Shown here: positions 44,303 to 53,181 of the stretch, piece by piece
Layout of the letters: every line of letters starts with the position of its first letter
Numbering within the stretch: position 1 is the stretch's first letter
NCBI RefSeq assembly: GCF_009709555.1
Contig: NZ_WJBG01000150.1
Span: 1 to 64,000 of the forward strand
From: Streptomyces blattellae
GTDB lineage: Bacteria > Actinomycetota > Actinomycetes > Streptomycetales > Streptomycetaceae
DNA: 64,000 nucleotides
Direction of reading: 5' to 3'
Translations under genes and position numbers: made by a program
Notes under the pieces: model-generated
What the model was told of the DNA's origin: nothing
Database searches by the model: none
Seen by the model: the letters and a program-made list of their open reading frames with translations, nothing else

Positions 44303-45499
44303 GTGCTACGACGTCCAGCCCACCGGTTCCCGGCCCTGGCCGCGACGGCCGCGCTGCTCGGCGCGCTGCTCGTGTTCGGCGCACCGTCGCCCGCACGGGC
44401 GGTGCCCGACACGATCCCCCTGAACATCACCAACGACTCCGGCCGCGGCGAGCCGGTCTACGTCTACAACCTCGGCACCTCGCTGACGACGGGCCAGCAG
44501 GGCTGGGCGGACGCGAACGGCACGTTCCATCCGTGGCCCGCCGGCGGCAACCCGCCGACGCCCGCGCCGGACGCCTCGATCGCCGGACCTGCCGCGGGTC
44601 AGTCGATGACGATCCGGATCCCCAAGTTCTCGGGGCGGATCTACTTCTCGTACGGACAGAAGCTCGTGTTCCGGCTGACGACCGGCGGCTTGGTGCAGCC
44701 GGCCGTGCAGAATCCGAGCGACCCGAACCGCGACATCCTCTTCAACTGGTCCGAGTACACACTCAACGACTCCGGGCTGTGGCTCAACAGCACCCAGGTC
44801 GACATGTTCTCCGCCCCGTACGCGGTGGGCGTCCAGCGCGCCGACGGCAGCACGAGCACGACCGGGCACCTCAAGGCGGGCGGTTACGACGCGGTGTTCG
44901 ACGGACTGCGCGGACAGGCGGGCGGCTGGGCCGGTCTGGTCCAGACGCGTTCCGACGGCACCGCGCTGCGGGCCCTGTCTCCCGGTCACGGGGTGGGCAC
45001 CGGTGCCCTGCCGGCGACCGTGATGGACGACTACATCGATCGCGTCTGGCAGCGGTACACCGGCTCCACGCTGACGGTGACGCCGTTCGCCGACCAGCCG
45101 GACACCAGGTACTTCGGACGGGTCTCGGGCGGAGTCATGAACTTCACCGACGGCTCCGGGGCCGTCGTCACCAGCTTCCAGAAGCCGGACGCGGACAGCG
45201 TCTTCGGCTGCCACAAGCTGCTCGACGCTCCCAACGACCAGGTGCGCGGGCCGATTTCACGCACTCTGTGCGCGGGCTTCAACCGTTCCACGCTGCTCGT
45301 CAACGCGAACCAGCCGGACACCTCGTCGGCGAACTTCTACCAGGACGGGGTGACCAACCACTACGCCCGGATCATCCACGCGCAGACGGCCGACGGGAAG
45401 GCGTACGCCTTCGCCTTCGACGATGTCGGCCACCACGAGTCACTCGTCCACGACGGCAATCCGCAGCAGGCGTATCTCACGCTGGATCCGTTGAACTGA
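44303..45499 (+). CDS. Secreted beta-1,3-glucanase, GH64 family
   Basis: A 398-residue laminaripentaose-forming-type endo-beta-1,3-glucanase. The signal peptide is RRPAHRFPALAATAALLGAL ending at SPARA. The catalytic domain starts TIPLNITNDSGRGEPVYVYN and includes YISFSYGQ-like RIYFSYGQKLVFRL, LFNWSEYTLNDSGLWLNSTQ and VDMFSAPYAVGV, recognisable GH64 (thaumatin-like) blocks. GTG 44303 has GGAGG 6 bp upstream; the open frame before it contains the operator and is not coding. It degrades fungal or plant beta-1,3-glucan outside the cell and is probably induced through the operator upstream. Confidence 0.92.
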   Translation: MLRRPAHRFPALAATAALLGALLVFGAPSPARAVPDTIPLNITNDSGRGEPVYVYNLGTSLTTGQQGWADANGTFHPWPAGGNPPTPAPDASIAGPAAGQSMTIRIPKFSGRIYFSYGQKLVFRLTTGGLVQPAVQNPSDPNRDILFNWSEYTLNDSGLWLNSTQVDMFSAPYAVGVQRADGSTSTTGHLKAGGYDAVFDGLRGQAGGWAGLVQTRSDGTALRALSPGHGVGTGALPATVMDDYIDRVWQRYTGSTLTVTPFADQPDTRYFGRVSGGVMNFTDGSGAVVTSFQKPDADSVFGCHKLLDAPNDQVRGPISRTLCAGFNRSTLLVNANQPDTSSANFYQDGVTNHYARIIHAQTADGKAYAFAFDDVGHHESLVHDGNPQQAYLTLDPLN

Positions 45500-45521
45500 G
45501 CCCAGCCCGGCGTCGGGCTCA
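45497..45521 (+). terminator. Hairpin overlapping the GH64 stop codon
   Basis: TGAGCCC and GGGCTCA form a 7 bp stem around an 11-nt loop, with an alternative AGCCCG/CGGGCT pairing inside. The first TGA is the glucanase stop codon. No U-tract follows. Confidence 0.45.
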
Positions 45522-45708
45522 GCACCCGGCCGCCTCACCGGAACCACGAAAAGCGGGGCCCGTGGCCGGTTTTCGGTCATTGGTTACGGGGGTCAACTAC
45601 CGGTATTCCAGAATCGACGAGCGAACCGCCGGTAAGGGTTGCTTTTACGTGCCCGTTACCCGTAGACCTTGCCTCCACAATCACCGTGACTCTGGGGGGA
45701 GTTAGGGA

Positions 45709-46593
45709 ATGGAAGGCACGGTTGACGGGTTCCGCTACGGTGCGGTGACCCCGGTGGCGGCCTATGTCATGGCCTGCCTGGGAGGGGCGCTGGGGCTGCG
45801 CTGCATCGTCCGGTCCCTGCTCAACGGAGAGTCGTGGAAGCCGGGTTGGCTGGCGCTGGGCGCCGCGTCGATCGGCTGCGGCATCTGGACGATGCATTTC
45901 ATCGCCATGATCGGCTTTCAGGTCGAGGAGATCCGGATCGGCTACGACGTGGGTCTGACCGTTCTCAGCCTCGCCGTCGCCGTTGTCGTCGTCGGCATCG
46001 GCGTCTTCATCGTGGGCTACCGCGGCGCCGGCAAGGTCACGCTGTCGGTCGCGGGCGCCATCACCGGTCTCGGGGTCGCCGCGATGCACTACTTGGGCAT
46101 GGCCGCGATGCGGCTCAACGGCAGCCTCCACTACGACGCTTTCACCGTCGTCCTCTCCGTACTGATCGCGATCTTCGCCGCGACGGCGGCACTGTGGGCG
46201 GCGGTCACCATCCGGGGCTTCCTCGCCAGCCTCGGCGCGAGCCTCGTGATGGGCGTGGCCGTGTCCGGGATGCACTACACGGGCATGGCCGCGGTAGGTG
46301 TCCATCTGCACGGCAACCCCGAGGCCTCCTGGGCCGGCGACTCGCCCACCTCGCTGCTCCTTCCCATGCTCGTGGGGCCGTTCATCTTCCTCGTGCTGGC
46401 CGGAGTGGTCGTGATGTTCGACCCGCTGCTGGTGCTGGGCGACGGCGAGTGGAACCACCCGACCCGCAAGGAGGCCGCCGCCCCACCGAAGCCCGCAGCG
46501 GCACGCCCGGACCCCTTCGCCGAGGCGCGGGAAGGCCCCGTACGGCACCGCCCGGAACCCCAGGTGACCCCGCCCAGCCGCCGCCAGTGGTGA
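45709..46593 (+). CDS. MHYT domain sensor-type membrane protein
   Basis: A 294-residue membrane protein with seven predicted transmembrane helices in the first ~240 residues. Three MHYT repeats are clear: WTMHFIAM, AMHYLGMAAM and GMHYTGMAAV, thought to bind copper and sense O2, CO or NO. The cytoplasmic tail (about residues 250-294) is Pro/Ala/Arg-rich and carries no GGDEF, EAL or kinase domain, so signalling must use a partner. The ATG follows GGGGGGAG. Confidence 0.92.
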   Translation: MEGTVDGFRYGAVTPVAAYVMACLGGALGLRCIVRSLLNGESWKPGWLALGAASIGCGIWTMHFIAMIGFQVEEIRIGYDVGLTVLSLAVAVVVVGIGVFIVGYRGAGKVTLSVAGAITGLGVAAMHYLGMAAMRLNGSLHYDAFTVVLSVLIAIFAATAALWAAVTIRGFLASLGASLVMGVAVSGMHYTGMAAVGVHLHGNPEASWAGDSPTSLLLPMLVGPFIFLVLAGVVVMFDPLLVLGDGEWNHPTRKEAAAPPKPAAARPDPFAEAREGPVRHRPEPQVTPPSRRQW

Positions 46594-46716
46594 ACGGCGC
46601 CTGGACGGGGGCGGGTTCGGGCCGGAACGCCGGCGGCCGGCTCCCCGTCGCGCACACAGCCCCGGCACACGACAGCGCTTTCGATACACCGCCCCGATCA
46701 TTGTTACGGTTCACCG

Positions 46717-48219
46717 GTGTCTGACTCTTCACGCGATACCGCCGAAGGCGCCGGCTGGGGCAGCGCCGAACCCGGCCTGTACCGGCGGCTGATGCCGTCC
46801 AAGGTCGAGAAGATCTCGTGGCTCGACCCGAGAATGCTGTGGGCCGCTCGCAACGGTGTGCTGGCCTCCTGGTTCGGTGACCCGACGGGCGGGACCCGCA
46901 GCCGATGGGTGGCGCAGCGGGCGGCGGCCGGGGTGCCCGCCGACAAGGTGATCCGGCGCGACGATCCGGACCGGTTCTCGTTCCTGGTGATCGGCGACAC
47001 GGGTGAGGGCGACGATCCCCAATACGCCGTCGTACCGGGCCTGTTGAAGGCCGGTCAGGACACGCGGTTCGCCGTCGTCGCCAGCGACGTGATCTATCCG
47101 GTGGGCAGCGCCGACGACTACGGCACGAAGTTCTTCCGCCCGTACCAGGACTACCAGGCACCGATATACGCGATACCCGGCAACCACGACTGGTACGAGG
47201 ACCTCGCCGCGTTCATGCGCGTCTTCTGCGACGACGCCCCGCCCCTCACGCCCGAGCCGCGGCCCCGCCCGCTCAGCCGGGCCTGGCTGCGGTCGCTGCT
47301 GTGGCACCGGCCCCGCCCGAAGGACGGCCAACGCCTCGCCGAGGCCAGGACGTTGCGCTCCTCCCCCGCCCAGCAGGCCGTCCAGCCCGGCCCGTACTGG
47401 GCGATCGACACCGGACCGGTGCGGATCATAGGCATCGACACGGGCCTGCTCGGCACCCTCGACGCCGAACAGGGTGCCTGGCTGCGGGAAGTGTCCCGGG
47501 GCCCCCGCCCCAAGATCCTCGTCACGGGCTCGCCCCTCTACGTGGACGGCGAGCACGAGCCCTGCGCGATCGACGGCGGCGGCACGGTCGACGACATAGT
47601 CCGCGATCCCGCCCATCACTACGTCGCGGCGATCGGCGGCGACATCCACAACTACCAGCGCTACCCGGTGCCGGTGGACGGCCGCACCATCCAGTACATC
47701 GTCGCGGGCGGCGGCGGTGCCTTCATGCACGCGACGCACACCATCCCGCGCGTCGACATCGCAGGCGTCACCGAGAACGAGTTCCGCTGCTACCCGCTGC
47801 GCGGCGACTCCCTGGCCTTCTACAGCAAGCTGTACGGGCGCCGGCTGCGCCTGCGCCGCTTCTTCACCCTCACCGAGGCCGAGGCGACGGCCGTCGTCGC
47901 CGAGCGGCTGGAGTTCCGGCCGGGGCGCGCAGCCGCGCCGGAGATCCGCACCACCCGGCGCACCCGTCTGGTCGCCGGGCTGCTGGGCACCGGGAGCCGA
48001 CCGGACCGGGCCAAGCGGTTCCGTCTCCCGGTGCGGAAGATCTACACGCAGCTGTTCTCGCCGAGTTCGGCGACGTACAGCCCGCCGTTCTTCAAGTGCT
48101 TCCTGCGCCTGGACGTCACCCCGGAGTCGGTACGGCTGCGCTGCTACGCCGCGACCGGCAACCGTGCCCAGGAGACCGACCCGCCGATCGAGGACGAGGT
48201 CACGATTCCCCTGCTCTGA
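46717..48219 (+). CDS. Metallophosphoesterase family protein
   Basis: A 500-residue calcineurin-like phosphoesterase. Metal-binding motifs appear in order: VIGDTGEGDD, VVASDVIYPVGS (in place of GDxxY), PGNHDWYEDL and AIGGDIHNYQRY. A long C-terminal extension (from about residue 350) without known domain ends in LRLDVTPESVRLRCYAATGN, reminiscent of purple acid phosphatase-like proteins. No signal peptide is seen. It starts at GTG 46717. The substrate is unknown. Confidence 0.88.
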   Translation: MSDSSRDTAEGAGWGSAEPGLYRRLMPSKVEKISWLDPRMLWAARNGVLASWFGDPTGGTRSRWVAQRAAAGVPADKVIRRDDPDRFSFLVIGDTGEGDDPQYAVVPGLLKAGQDTRFAVVASDVIYPVGSADDYGTKFFRPYQDYQAPIYAIPGNHDWYEDLAAFMRVFCDDAPPLTPEPRPRPLSRAWLRSLLWHRPRPKDGQRLAEARTLRSSPAQQAVQPGPYWAIDTGPVRIIGIDTGLLGTLDAEQGAWLREVSRGPRPKILVTGSPLYVDGEHEPCAIDGGGTVDDIVRDPAHHYVAAIGGDIHNYQRYPVPVDGRTIQYIVAGGGGAFMHATHTIPRVDIAGVTENEFRCYPLRGDSLAFYSKLYGRRLRLRRFFTLTEAEATAVVAERLEFRPGRAAAPEIRTTRRTRLVAGLLGTGSRPDRAKRFRLPVRKIYTQLFSPSSATYSPPFFKCFLRLDVTPESVRLRCYAATGNRAQETDPPIEDEVTIPLL

Positions 48220-48246
48220 GGCCCTCGGACGGGAACACCGCCGGGC

Positions 48247-48470
48247 GCGTTCCGGTTCTTCGACGCGGGCGGCATCTCGTCCCCCGCCGCCGTCCTGGCC
48301 GCCGCCTCGCAGCGCGCGCCCGCCGGATCGAGCGTGTTCGCGCCCGGCCTCGTCGGTACCGGCGCGGAGACCGCCGAACGGCCGCGCGCGCACGCCGCGT
48401 TCCGTGAAGTCGACGGGGTCGCGTTCGCGCTGCCGTTCGCCTTCGAGCACGAGGACTCACGAGGACTACG
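48247..48470 (+). pseudogene. Unidentified gene remnant with 10 bp duplication
   Basis: One plus-strand frame reads AFRFFDAGGISSPAAVLAAA then VFAPGLVGTGAETAERPRAH and FREVDGVAFALPFAFEHED. It is protein-like but has no start codon and no recognised family. CACGAGGACT is duplicated head to tail (48448-48457 and 48458-48467). Removing one copy would continue the frame as FEHEDYVGRR. It sits between the phosphoesterase and TauD stop codons. Confidence 0.4.
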
Positions 48471-48487
48471 TCGGCCGCCGCCCGGCC

Positions 48488-49453
48488 TCACCAACGCCCG
48501 GGCCGGGTCCCGGCGATGGGCTCGGACGGCTTGCCGTCGACCCCGACCGGCACGTCACCGGCCAGCATCACCCGGTGCATGATCCGCGGGAAACCGAGGT
48601 GGGCGTTGTCGCTGGGCGCCAGGTGGATGGTGGCCCGGTTGTCCCAGAAGGCGACGCTGCCCGGCTCCCAGCGGAAGCGGACCGTGTACTCGGGCCGGAC
48701 CGCCTGCTCCAGCAGCATGTCCAGGATCGCCCGGCTCTCGGCCCGGGAGATGTCCGCGATCTGCTCCAGGTAGTAGCCGTTGACGAACAGCACCCGCTCG
48801 CCCGTCTCCGGGTGGACACGCACCAGCGGGTGCACCGAGGCGACCTGATGATCCAGCAGATGCCGGACGTACGCGTCGTCGCCCGGCCGCGGCTGATACC
48901 CGACACCCAGCCGGTGCTCGGCCCTCAGCCCGTCCACGAACTCCCGGACCGGCGCGGACAGTCCGGCATACGCGGCCGCCAGGTTGGACCACGTGGTGTC
49001 GCCCCCGTACGGCGGGACGGCCTCGGCCCGCAGGATCGTCGCGGCGGGCGGGTCGACACGGGCACCGTGGTCGCAGTGCCAGCCCCGCAGCAGGGTGTGC
49101 CGGCGGCGCTGCAGCCACTCCTCGTGCTCCATCCCGAACCGTCCGCCCAGCTCCAAGCGGTCGGCGGTCGTCTCGATCTCCGGGACATCGGGCGGCGAGG
49201 CCTTCCCTCGCCGCCCGAGCACGACGAGTTCACCGAACCGCCGTGCGAACGCCACATGTCCGGCGTGGTCCAGTTCCTGCCCGCGGAAGAACACCACCTT
49301 CCAGCGCAGTACGGCCGCCCGGACCGCGGCCACCTGGGCGTCGTCCAGGTCTCCGGCCAGGTCGACGCCTGTGATCTCGGCTCCGATGTGTCCCGCGACG
49401 GGGTTCACCTCGATGCCCGCCGCGGTCCCGTCCGTGGTCCTGTCCGTCGTCAT
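48488..49453 (-). CDS. TauD/TfdA family 2-oxoglutarate-dependent dioxygenase
   Basis: A 321-residue non-heme iron enzyme. The facial triad is His126-Cys-Asp128 in RGWHCDHG and His277 in WDNRATIHLAP, with the 2-oxoglutarate-binding Arg in the IMHRVMLAGD region (Arg294). The N-terminus VNPVAGHIGAEITGVDLAGD is typical. Substrates may be sulfonates or other small acids; GWHCDHG differs from the WHTD of true TauD, so taurine is not assured. No transport or sulfonate genes flank it. Confidence 0.92.
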   Translation of the reverse strand: MTTDRTTDGTAAGIEVNPVAGHIGAEITGVDLAGDLDDAQVAAVRAAVLRWKVVFFRGQELDHAGHVAFARRFGELVVLGRRGKASPPDVPEIETTADRLELGGRFGMEHEEWLQRRRHTLLRGWHCDHGARVDPPAATILRAEAVPPYGGDTTWSNLAAAYAGLSAPVREFVDGLRAEHRLGVGYQPRPGDDAYVRHLLDHQVASVHPLVRVHPETGERVLFVNGYYLEQIADISRAESRAILDMLLEQAVRPEYTVRFRWEPGSVAFWDNRATIHLAPSDNAHLGFPRIMHRVMLAGDVPVGVDGKPSEPIAGTRPGRW

Positions 49454-49534
49454 GCGCGCTCCGATGGTCGGTCGTTCGAGTCCGTCAAAGATCGTGACAG
49501 CATTTGCTGTGCGTGGCGACAGGACCTCGTACGG

Positions 49535-50054
49535 TCATCCGCGCGCCGTGCGTGCGGGTTTCGGCGCCGTCCGGCGGTGGATCGGGCCGCCGGGCGGGTA
49601 CCAGCCCGCCTGCCTGCGCACCGCCGGCGACGGATCGTCGTCCCGTGCGCGGACCAAGGCGGCGCGGGCGTCCGGGCTGCTGTGCACCCGCAGGGCGCCG
49701 AGCTCGACCGCTCAGGCCCTGACCCGGGGGGCCGCGACGTGATGCAGGAATCCGTACGGCACGCGGCTGCACGATGTCGGCCGGGGGACGGCACACGACC
49801 GCGCCGGGCTCGCACCGCTCGCAGGACAGCGCGTGCAGGGCGGCCACGCGGACCGCGCGTCGGGGTCGCCGAGCAGGGCCGTCAGATTGTCCATCGCTTC
49901 GGGGACGACGAGTTCGCCGGCCATCCGGGCCGCGCCGGAACAGTTCGCGGAAAGCGTCGGGACGCCGTGGCTCGGAGCCGAGTGCGCTGACGAGGGCGTC
50001 GGCGGAGGTGCCGGCCGTCGCCATCTCCGTGCCCGACCCGGCGCGGAATCGCAT
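49535..50054 (-). pseudogene. HEAT-repeat protein with several frameshifts
   Basis: A HEAT-repeat protein can be pieced together on the minus strand only by changing frame. It starts MATAGTSADALVSALGSE and DAFRELF, then ARMAGELVVPEAMDNLTALL GDPDAR in a second frame, then VRVAALHALSCERCEPGAVV back in the first. FLHHVAAPRVRA is in the second again, and VELGALRVHSSPDARAALVR and PSPAVRRQAGWYPPGG in the third, ending at the stop at 49535-49537. At least four shifts are needed, so it is a decayed gene or a badly sequenced stretch. Confidence 0.6.
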
Positions 50055-50094
50055 ACTGGCTGGTGAACGACACAGTCAACGGGAAGGTCCGACC

Positions 50095-50925
50095 GTGCTC
50101 AGCATCCCGGCGCACACGCTCAACGACGGTACGAAAATCCCCGCCATCGGTCTGGGCACCTGGCCGATGAACGACGCGCAGGCCGAGCAGGCGGTCGGCA
50201 CCGCGCTGGAGATGGGCTACCGGCTCGTCGACACGGCGACGAACTACCGCAACGAGACCGGAGTCGGCCGGGGCGTCGCGACCAGTGGCGTGCCCCGTGC
50301 GGAGGTCGTGGTGACCACGAAGCTGCCGGGACGGCACCACGGCTACGAGGAGACCCTCGCCTCCTTCGAGGAGTCACGCAGCCGGCTCGGCCTGGACTAC
50401 GTCGACCTGTATCTCATCCACTGGCCGCTCCCCCGGGTCGACAAGTACGTCGATTCGTGGAAGGCCATGATCAAGCTGCGCGAGGAGGGCCTCGTGCGGT
50501 CGATCGGGGTCTCCAACTTCACGGCCGGGCACATCGAACGGCTGGAGAAGGAGACCGGGGTCCTGCCGTCCGTGAACCAGATCGAGCTGCATCCGCTCTT
50601 CCCGCAGGAGGACCTGCGGGCCTTCCACGCCGGGAAGGGCATCGTCACCGAGAGCTGGAGTCCGCTGGGCCGTGGCTCCCAGCTGCTGGACGATCCCGTC
50701 GTCACCGGCATCGCCGCGGCGCACGGGGTGCGGCCGGGCCAGGTCGTGCTGCGCTGGCACACCCAGCTGGGCGCCCTGCCCATCCCGAAGTCGGCGAGCC
50801 CGGAGCGGCAGCGCGAGAACCTCGACGTCTTCGGCTTCGCACTCGATGACGCGCAGCTGGCGGCACTCGCCGACCGCGCTCACCGGCGCCTGGGCGGGGA
50901 CCCCGAGGTGCACGAGGAGTTCTGA
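50095..50925 (+). CDS. Aldo/keto reductase
   Basis: A 276-residue NADPH-dependent (beta/alpha)8 reductase of the 2,5-diketo-gluconate reductase-like branch. The catalytic tetrad is Asp46 and Tyr51 (LVDTATNYRNE), Lys76 (VTTKLPG) and His109 (LIHWPLP). The cofactor block is ALPIPKSASPERQREN. GTG 50095 is chosen since the family starts there and GGGAAGG stands 8 bp upstream. It reduces aldehydes or ketones; the specific substrate is unknown. Confidence 0.93.
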   Translation: MLSIPAHTLNDGTKIPAIGLGTWPMNDAQAEQAVGTALEMGYRLVDTATNYRNETGVGRGVATSGVPRAEVVVTTKLPGRHHGYEETLASFEESRSRLGLDYVDLYLIHWPLPRVDKYVDSWKAMIKLREEGLVRSIGVSNFTAGHIERLEKETGVLPSVNQIELHPLFPQEDLRAFHAGKGIVTESWSPLGRGSQLLDDPVVTGIAAAHGVRPGQVVLRWHTQLGALPIPKSASPERQRENLDVFGFALDDAQLAALADRAHRRLGGDPEVHEEF

Positions 50926-51007
50926 ATCAGCTCCGTCGAGGAGGGGTACTCGGGCCCGTGCGCCGCCGCGGGCCGCGCGGTGCGGGGTGTCCGGGAAGGA
51001 GTCGCAG

Positions 51008-51622
51008 GTGGGAGAGCACGAACGGCTGCGGGACTACCGCGGCAAGCGCCATTTCGACCGGACCCGTGAGCCCGAGGGCCGCCGGGCGCCCTCAGGCGGG
51101 GAGCCCCGGTTCGTCGTCCAGATCCATGACGCGAGCACCCTGCACTTCGACTTCCGGTTGCAGGTGGACGACGTACTGAAGTCGTGGGCGGTGCCGAAGG
51201 GGCCGTCAGCGGATCCCAAGGACAGGCGGCTGGCCATGCCGACGGAGGACCACCCGCTGGAGTACGAGGAGTTCGAGGGCGTCATCCAGGAGGGCGAGTA
51301 CGGCGGCGGGGCCGTGATCGTGTGGGACCGCGGCACGTACGAGCCCCTCAGCCACGACCGGAAGGGGAGGCCCGTGGACTTCGAGGAGTCGCTGGCGCGC
51401 GGTCACGCCACGTTCCGGCTCAACGGCTCGAAGCTGCACGGCGAGTACGCGCTCACCCGCTTCCGCGGCAGGAAGGACGACGGCGAGGGGGAAGCCTGGC
51501 TCCTGGTGAAGGCGTCCGGCGGACGGGCCCGTGGGCACGGCACCCCGGATCCCCGCCGGGCCCGCTCGGCCCGCACCGGCCGCACTCTCGCCCAGGTCGC
51601 CGCGGACGGCCGTGAGGAGTGA
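51008..51622 (+). CDS. Stand-alone LigD-type 3'-phosphoesterase
   Basis: A 204-residue protein equivalent to the phosphoesterase (PE) module of bacterial LigD. The active-site set matches the Pseudomonas enzyme with a constant offset of two: His40, His46, Asp48 and Arg50 (QIHDASTLHFDFRLQ), and His82 and Tyr86 (DHPLEYEEFEG). WAVPKGPS, EGEYGGGAVIVWDRGTYEPL and WLLVKA complete the family. It removes 3'-phosphate or ribonucleotide ends during NHEJ repair. GTG 51008 has GGAAGGAG 7 bp upstream. No Ku, ligase or polymerase gene is adjacent. Confidence 0.92.
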   Translation: MGEHERLRDYRGKRHFDRTREPEGRRAPSGGEPRFVVQIHDASTLHFDFRLQVDDVLKSWAVPKGPSADPKDRRLAMPTEDHPLEYEEFEGVIQEGEYGGGAVIVWDRGTYEPLSHDRKGRPVDFEESLARGHATFRLNGSKLHGEYALTRFRGRKDDGEGEAWLLVKASGGRARGHGTPDPRRARSARTGRTLAQVAADGREE

Positions 51623-51637
51623 GCGGGGTGAGCGGGG

Positions 51638-51769
51638 GTGCCCGGCCTGGCGGATCAGATCTCCCGCTACGGCGGGTTCACGACTGAGCCGATGCCCGAT
51701 GAGCTGGAGCAGTTCTTCCGCCTTGACCGGACGACGGTCCCGGCGGACGCCACCCGGGCGGTGGGGTGA
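51638..51769 (+). pseudogene. N-terminal remnant of a Tn3-type transposase
   Basis: A short frame reads LADQISRYGGFTTEPMPDEL then EQFFRLD, resembling the N-terminal region of Tn3-family transposases (DUF4158: ELExFFxLD). It changes to unrelated sequence after RLD and stops at 51769. No terminal inverted repeats or resolvase are seen nearby. Confidence 0.45.
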
Positions 51770-51801
51770 ACGTGCTGACCGGGCCCGGTCGGACTCGGCA
51801 T

Positions 51802-51833
51802 CCGCCGCCTCGCCGTACTCGGCGAGGCGGCGG
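51802..51833. terminator. 14 bp perfect hairpin after the MFS gene
   Basis: CCGCCGCCTCGCCG (51802-51815) and CGGCGAGGCGGCGG (51820-51833) pair perfectly around TACT. It is 25 bp beyond the MFS stop codon on the minus strand. Confidence 0.7.
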
Positions 51834-51857
51834 AACTGCTCGTCGTCCCGCGCTTGT

Positions 51858-53099
51858 TCAGACACGAACAGGAACGGGCGTCGGCTTCAGCCGGGCGACG
51901 GTCACGACGTACAGCAGCAGGCCGGCGGTGGTGAGAACGAAGCCGGCCCAGACGGTGGACAGGGTCCCCCAGCCGGCGTCGAGAACGACCGCGCCGCCGA
52001 TCGCGCCGAGAGAGTTGGCCAGGTTGAGGGCGGCCAGGTTGAGCGTTCCCATCAAGGCCGGGGCGTCCGGTGCGACATCGGTCAGCCGGACCTGGATGGT
52101 GGGGATCGCGAACATCATGGTGGCACCGACGCCGAACAGGCAGGGCAGCAGAACCACCAGGTCGCTGCCGGCCACGCCGATCAATGCCAGGAGCGCCAGA
52201 ACACCCCCGTAGCCCCAGATCAGACCGCGGCTCTCGTACCGGTCGGCGACACGTCCGCCGACCTGGTTGCCGACCGCCATGCCGAGGCCGAAGACGGCGA
52301 GCGCGATCGGGATGAGCGAGGAGTCCCGCTGTGCCGCGTCGGTGACGAAGGGGCCGATGAACGTGTAGACGGCGAAGATGCTGGAGATGCCGAGCGCCGC
52401 GACGGTGACCATGAGCCAGACGGCCGGCCGTCGGAGGGCGCCCAGTTCGCTCGTGATGGAGCTGCCGCGCAGGTCGTCGGTGCGCGGCAGCCAGGCCATC
52501 AGGGCTGCTCCGGCGAGCAGTCCGACCGCGACCACGGTCCAGTACATGGCACGCCAGCCGGCGTTCTGGCCGATGAAGGTGCCGAGTGGCGACCCGGCGA
52601 TGGTGGCGACGGTGAGGCCTCCCATCACGGTGGCGAACGCCTTGCCGCCCCTGCCCGGGCCGTACGCGTACGCGGCGACGACGGCCCCGGCGCCGAAGAA
52701 CGCCCCCTGCACGCTGCCTGCGACGAACCGGAAGGCGACGAGCAGCGCGATGTTCGTCGCCAGGGCGGAGAGCGCGTTGCCGATCAGGAACAGCACGATC
52801 AGACCGAGCAGCAGAGTGCGCCGGTTGACCCTGGCCGCCAACAGGGTGATCGCCGGAGAGCCGACCATCACCCCGAAGGCGTATGCGGTGATCGCGTATG
52901 TCGCGACCGGAACAGACACGTCCAGGTCGGACGCGATCAGCTGGATGATGCCGTTGCTGCCGAACTCGCCGGTGCCGATCGCGAAGGTGCCCAGCGCCAG
53001 CGCGAACAAGGTGAGCTTGGGATTGCGGATGGTCGAGGCCGCGGAGGTGTGCCGGTTCTCCTCGGCGGCGCACTGCCCGTCGTACGCATGGTGGTGCAT
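51858..53099 (-). CDS. MFS transporter, DHA1 drug-efflux type
   Basis: A 413-residue transporter with twelve predicted transmembrane helices. After a ~28-residue cytoplasmic N-terminus, TM1 is LTLFALALGTFAIGTGEFGS. ARVNRRTLLLGLIVLFLIGN covers the loop 2-3 region, and WRAMYWTVVAVGLLAG a later helix. The pattern resembles AraJ/CmlR-like DHA1 exporters. It is the last of three minus-strand genes after the SARP regulator and a Tat-exported hydrolase, so it may export a compound controlled by that regulator. Confidence 0.9.
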   Translation of the reverse strand: MHHHAYDGQCAAEENRHTSAASTIRNPKLTLFALALGTFAIGTGEFGSNGIIQLIASDLDVSVPVATYAITAYAFGVMVGSPAITLLAARVNRRTLLLGLIVLFLIGNALSALATNIALLVAFRFVAGSVQGAFFGAGAVVAAYAYGPGRGGKAFATVMGGLTVATIAGSPLGTFIGQNAGWRAMYWTVVAVGLLAGAALMAWLPRTDDLRGSSITSELGALRRPAVWLMVTVAALGISSIFAVYTFIGPFVTDAAQRDSSLIPIALAVFGLGMAVGNQVGGRVADRYESRGLIWGYGGVLALLALIGVAGSDLVVLLPCLFGVGATMMFAIPTIQVRLTDVAPDAPALMGTLNLAALNLANSLGAIGGAVVLDAGWGTLSTVWAGFVLTTAGLLLYVVTVARLKPTPVPVRV

Positions 53100-53181
53100 C
53101 GGCTCGTCCTTTCCGGTCCAGGGAATCGACTGTCGGGCGTGTGGGGCCCACCGCCGTACGGTGGCTGCCTCCTCGGCCGGA

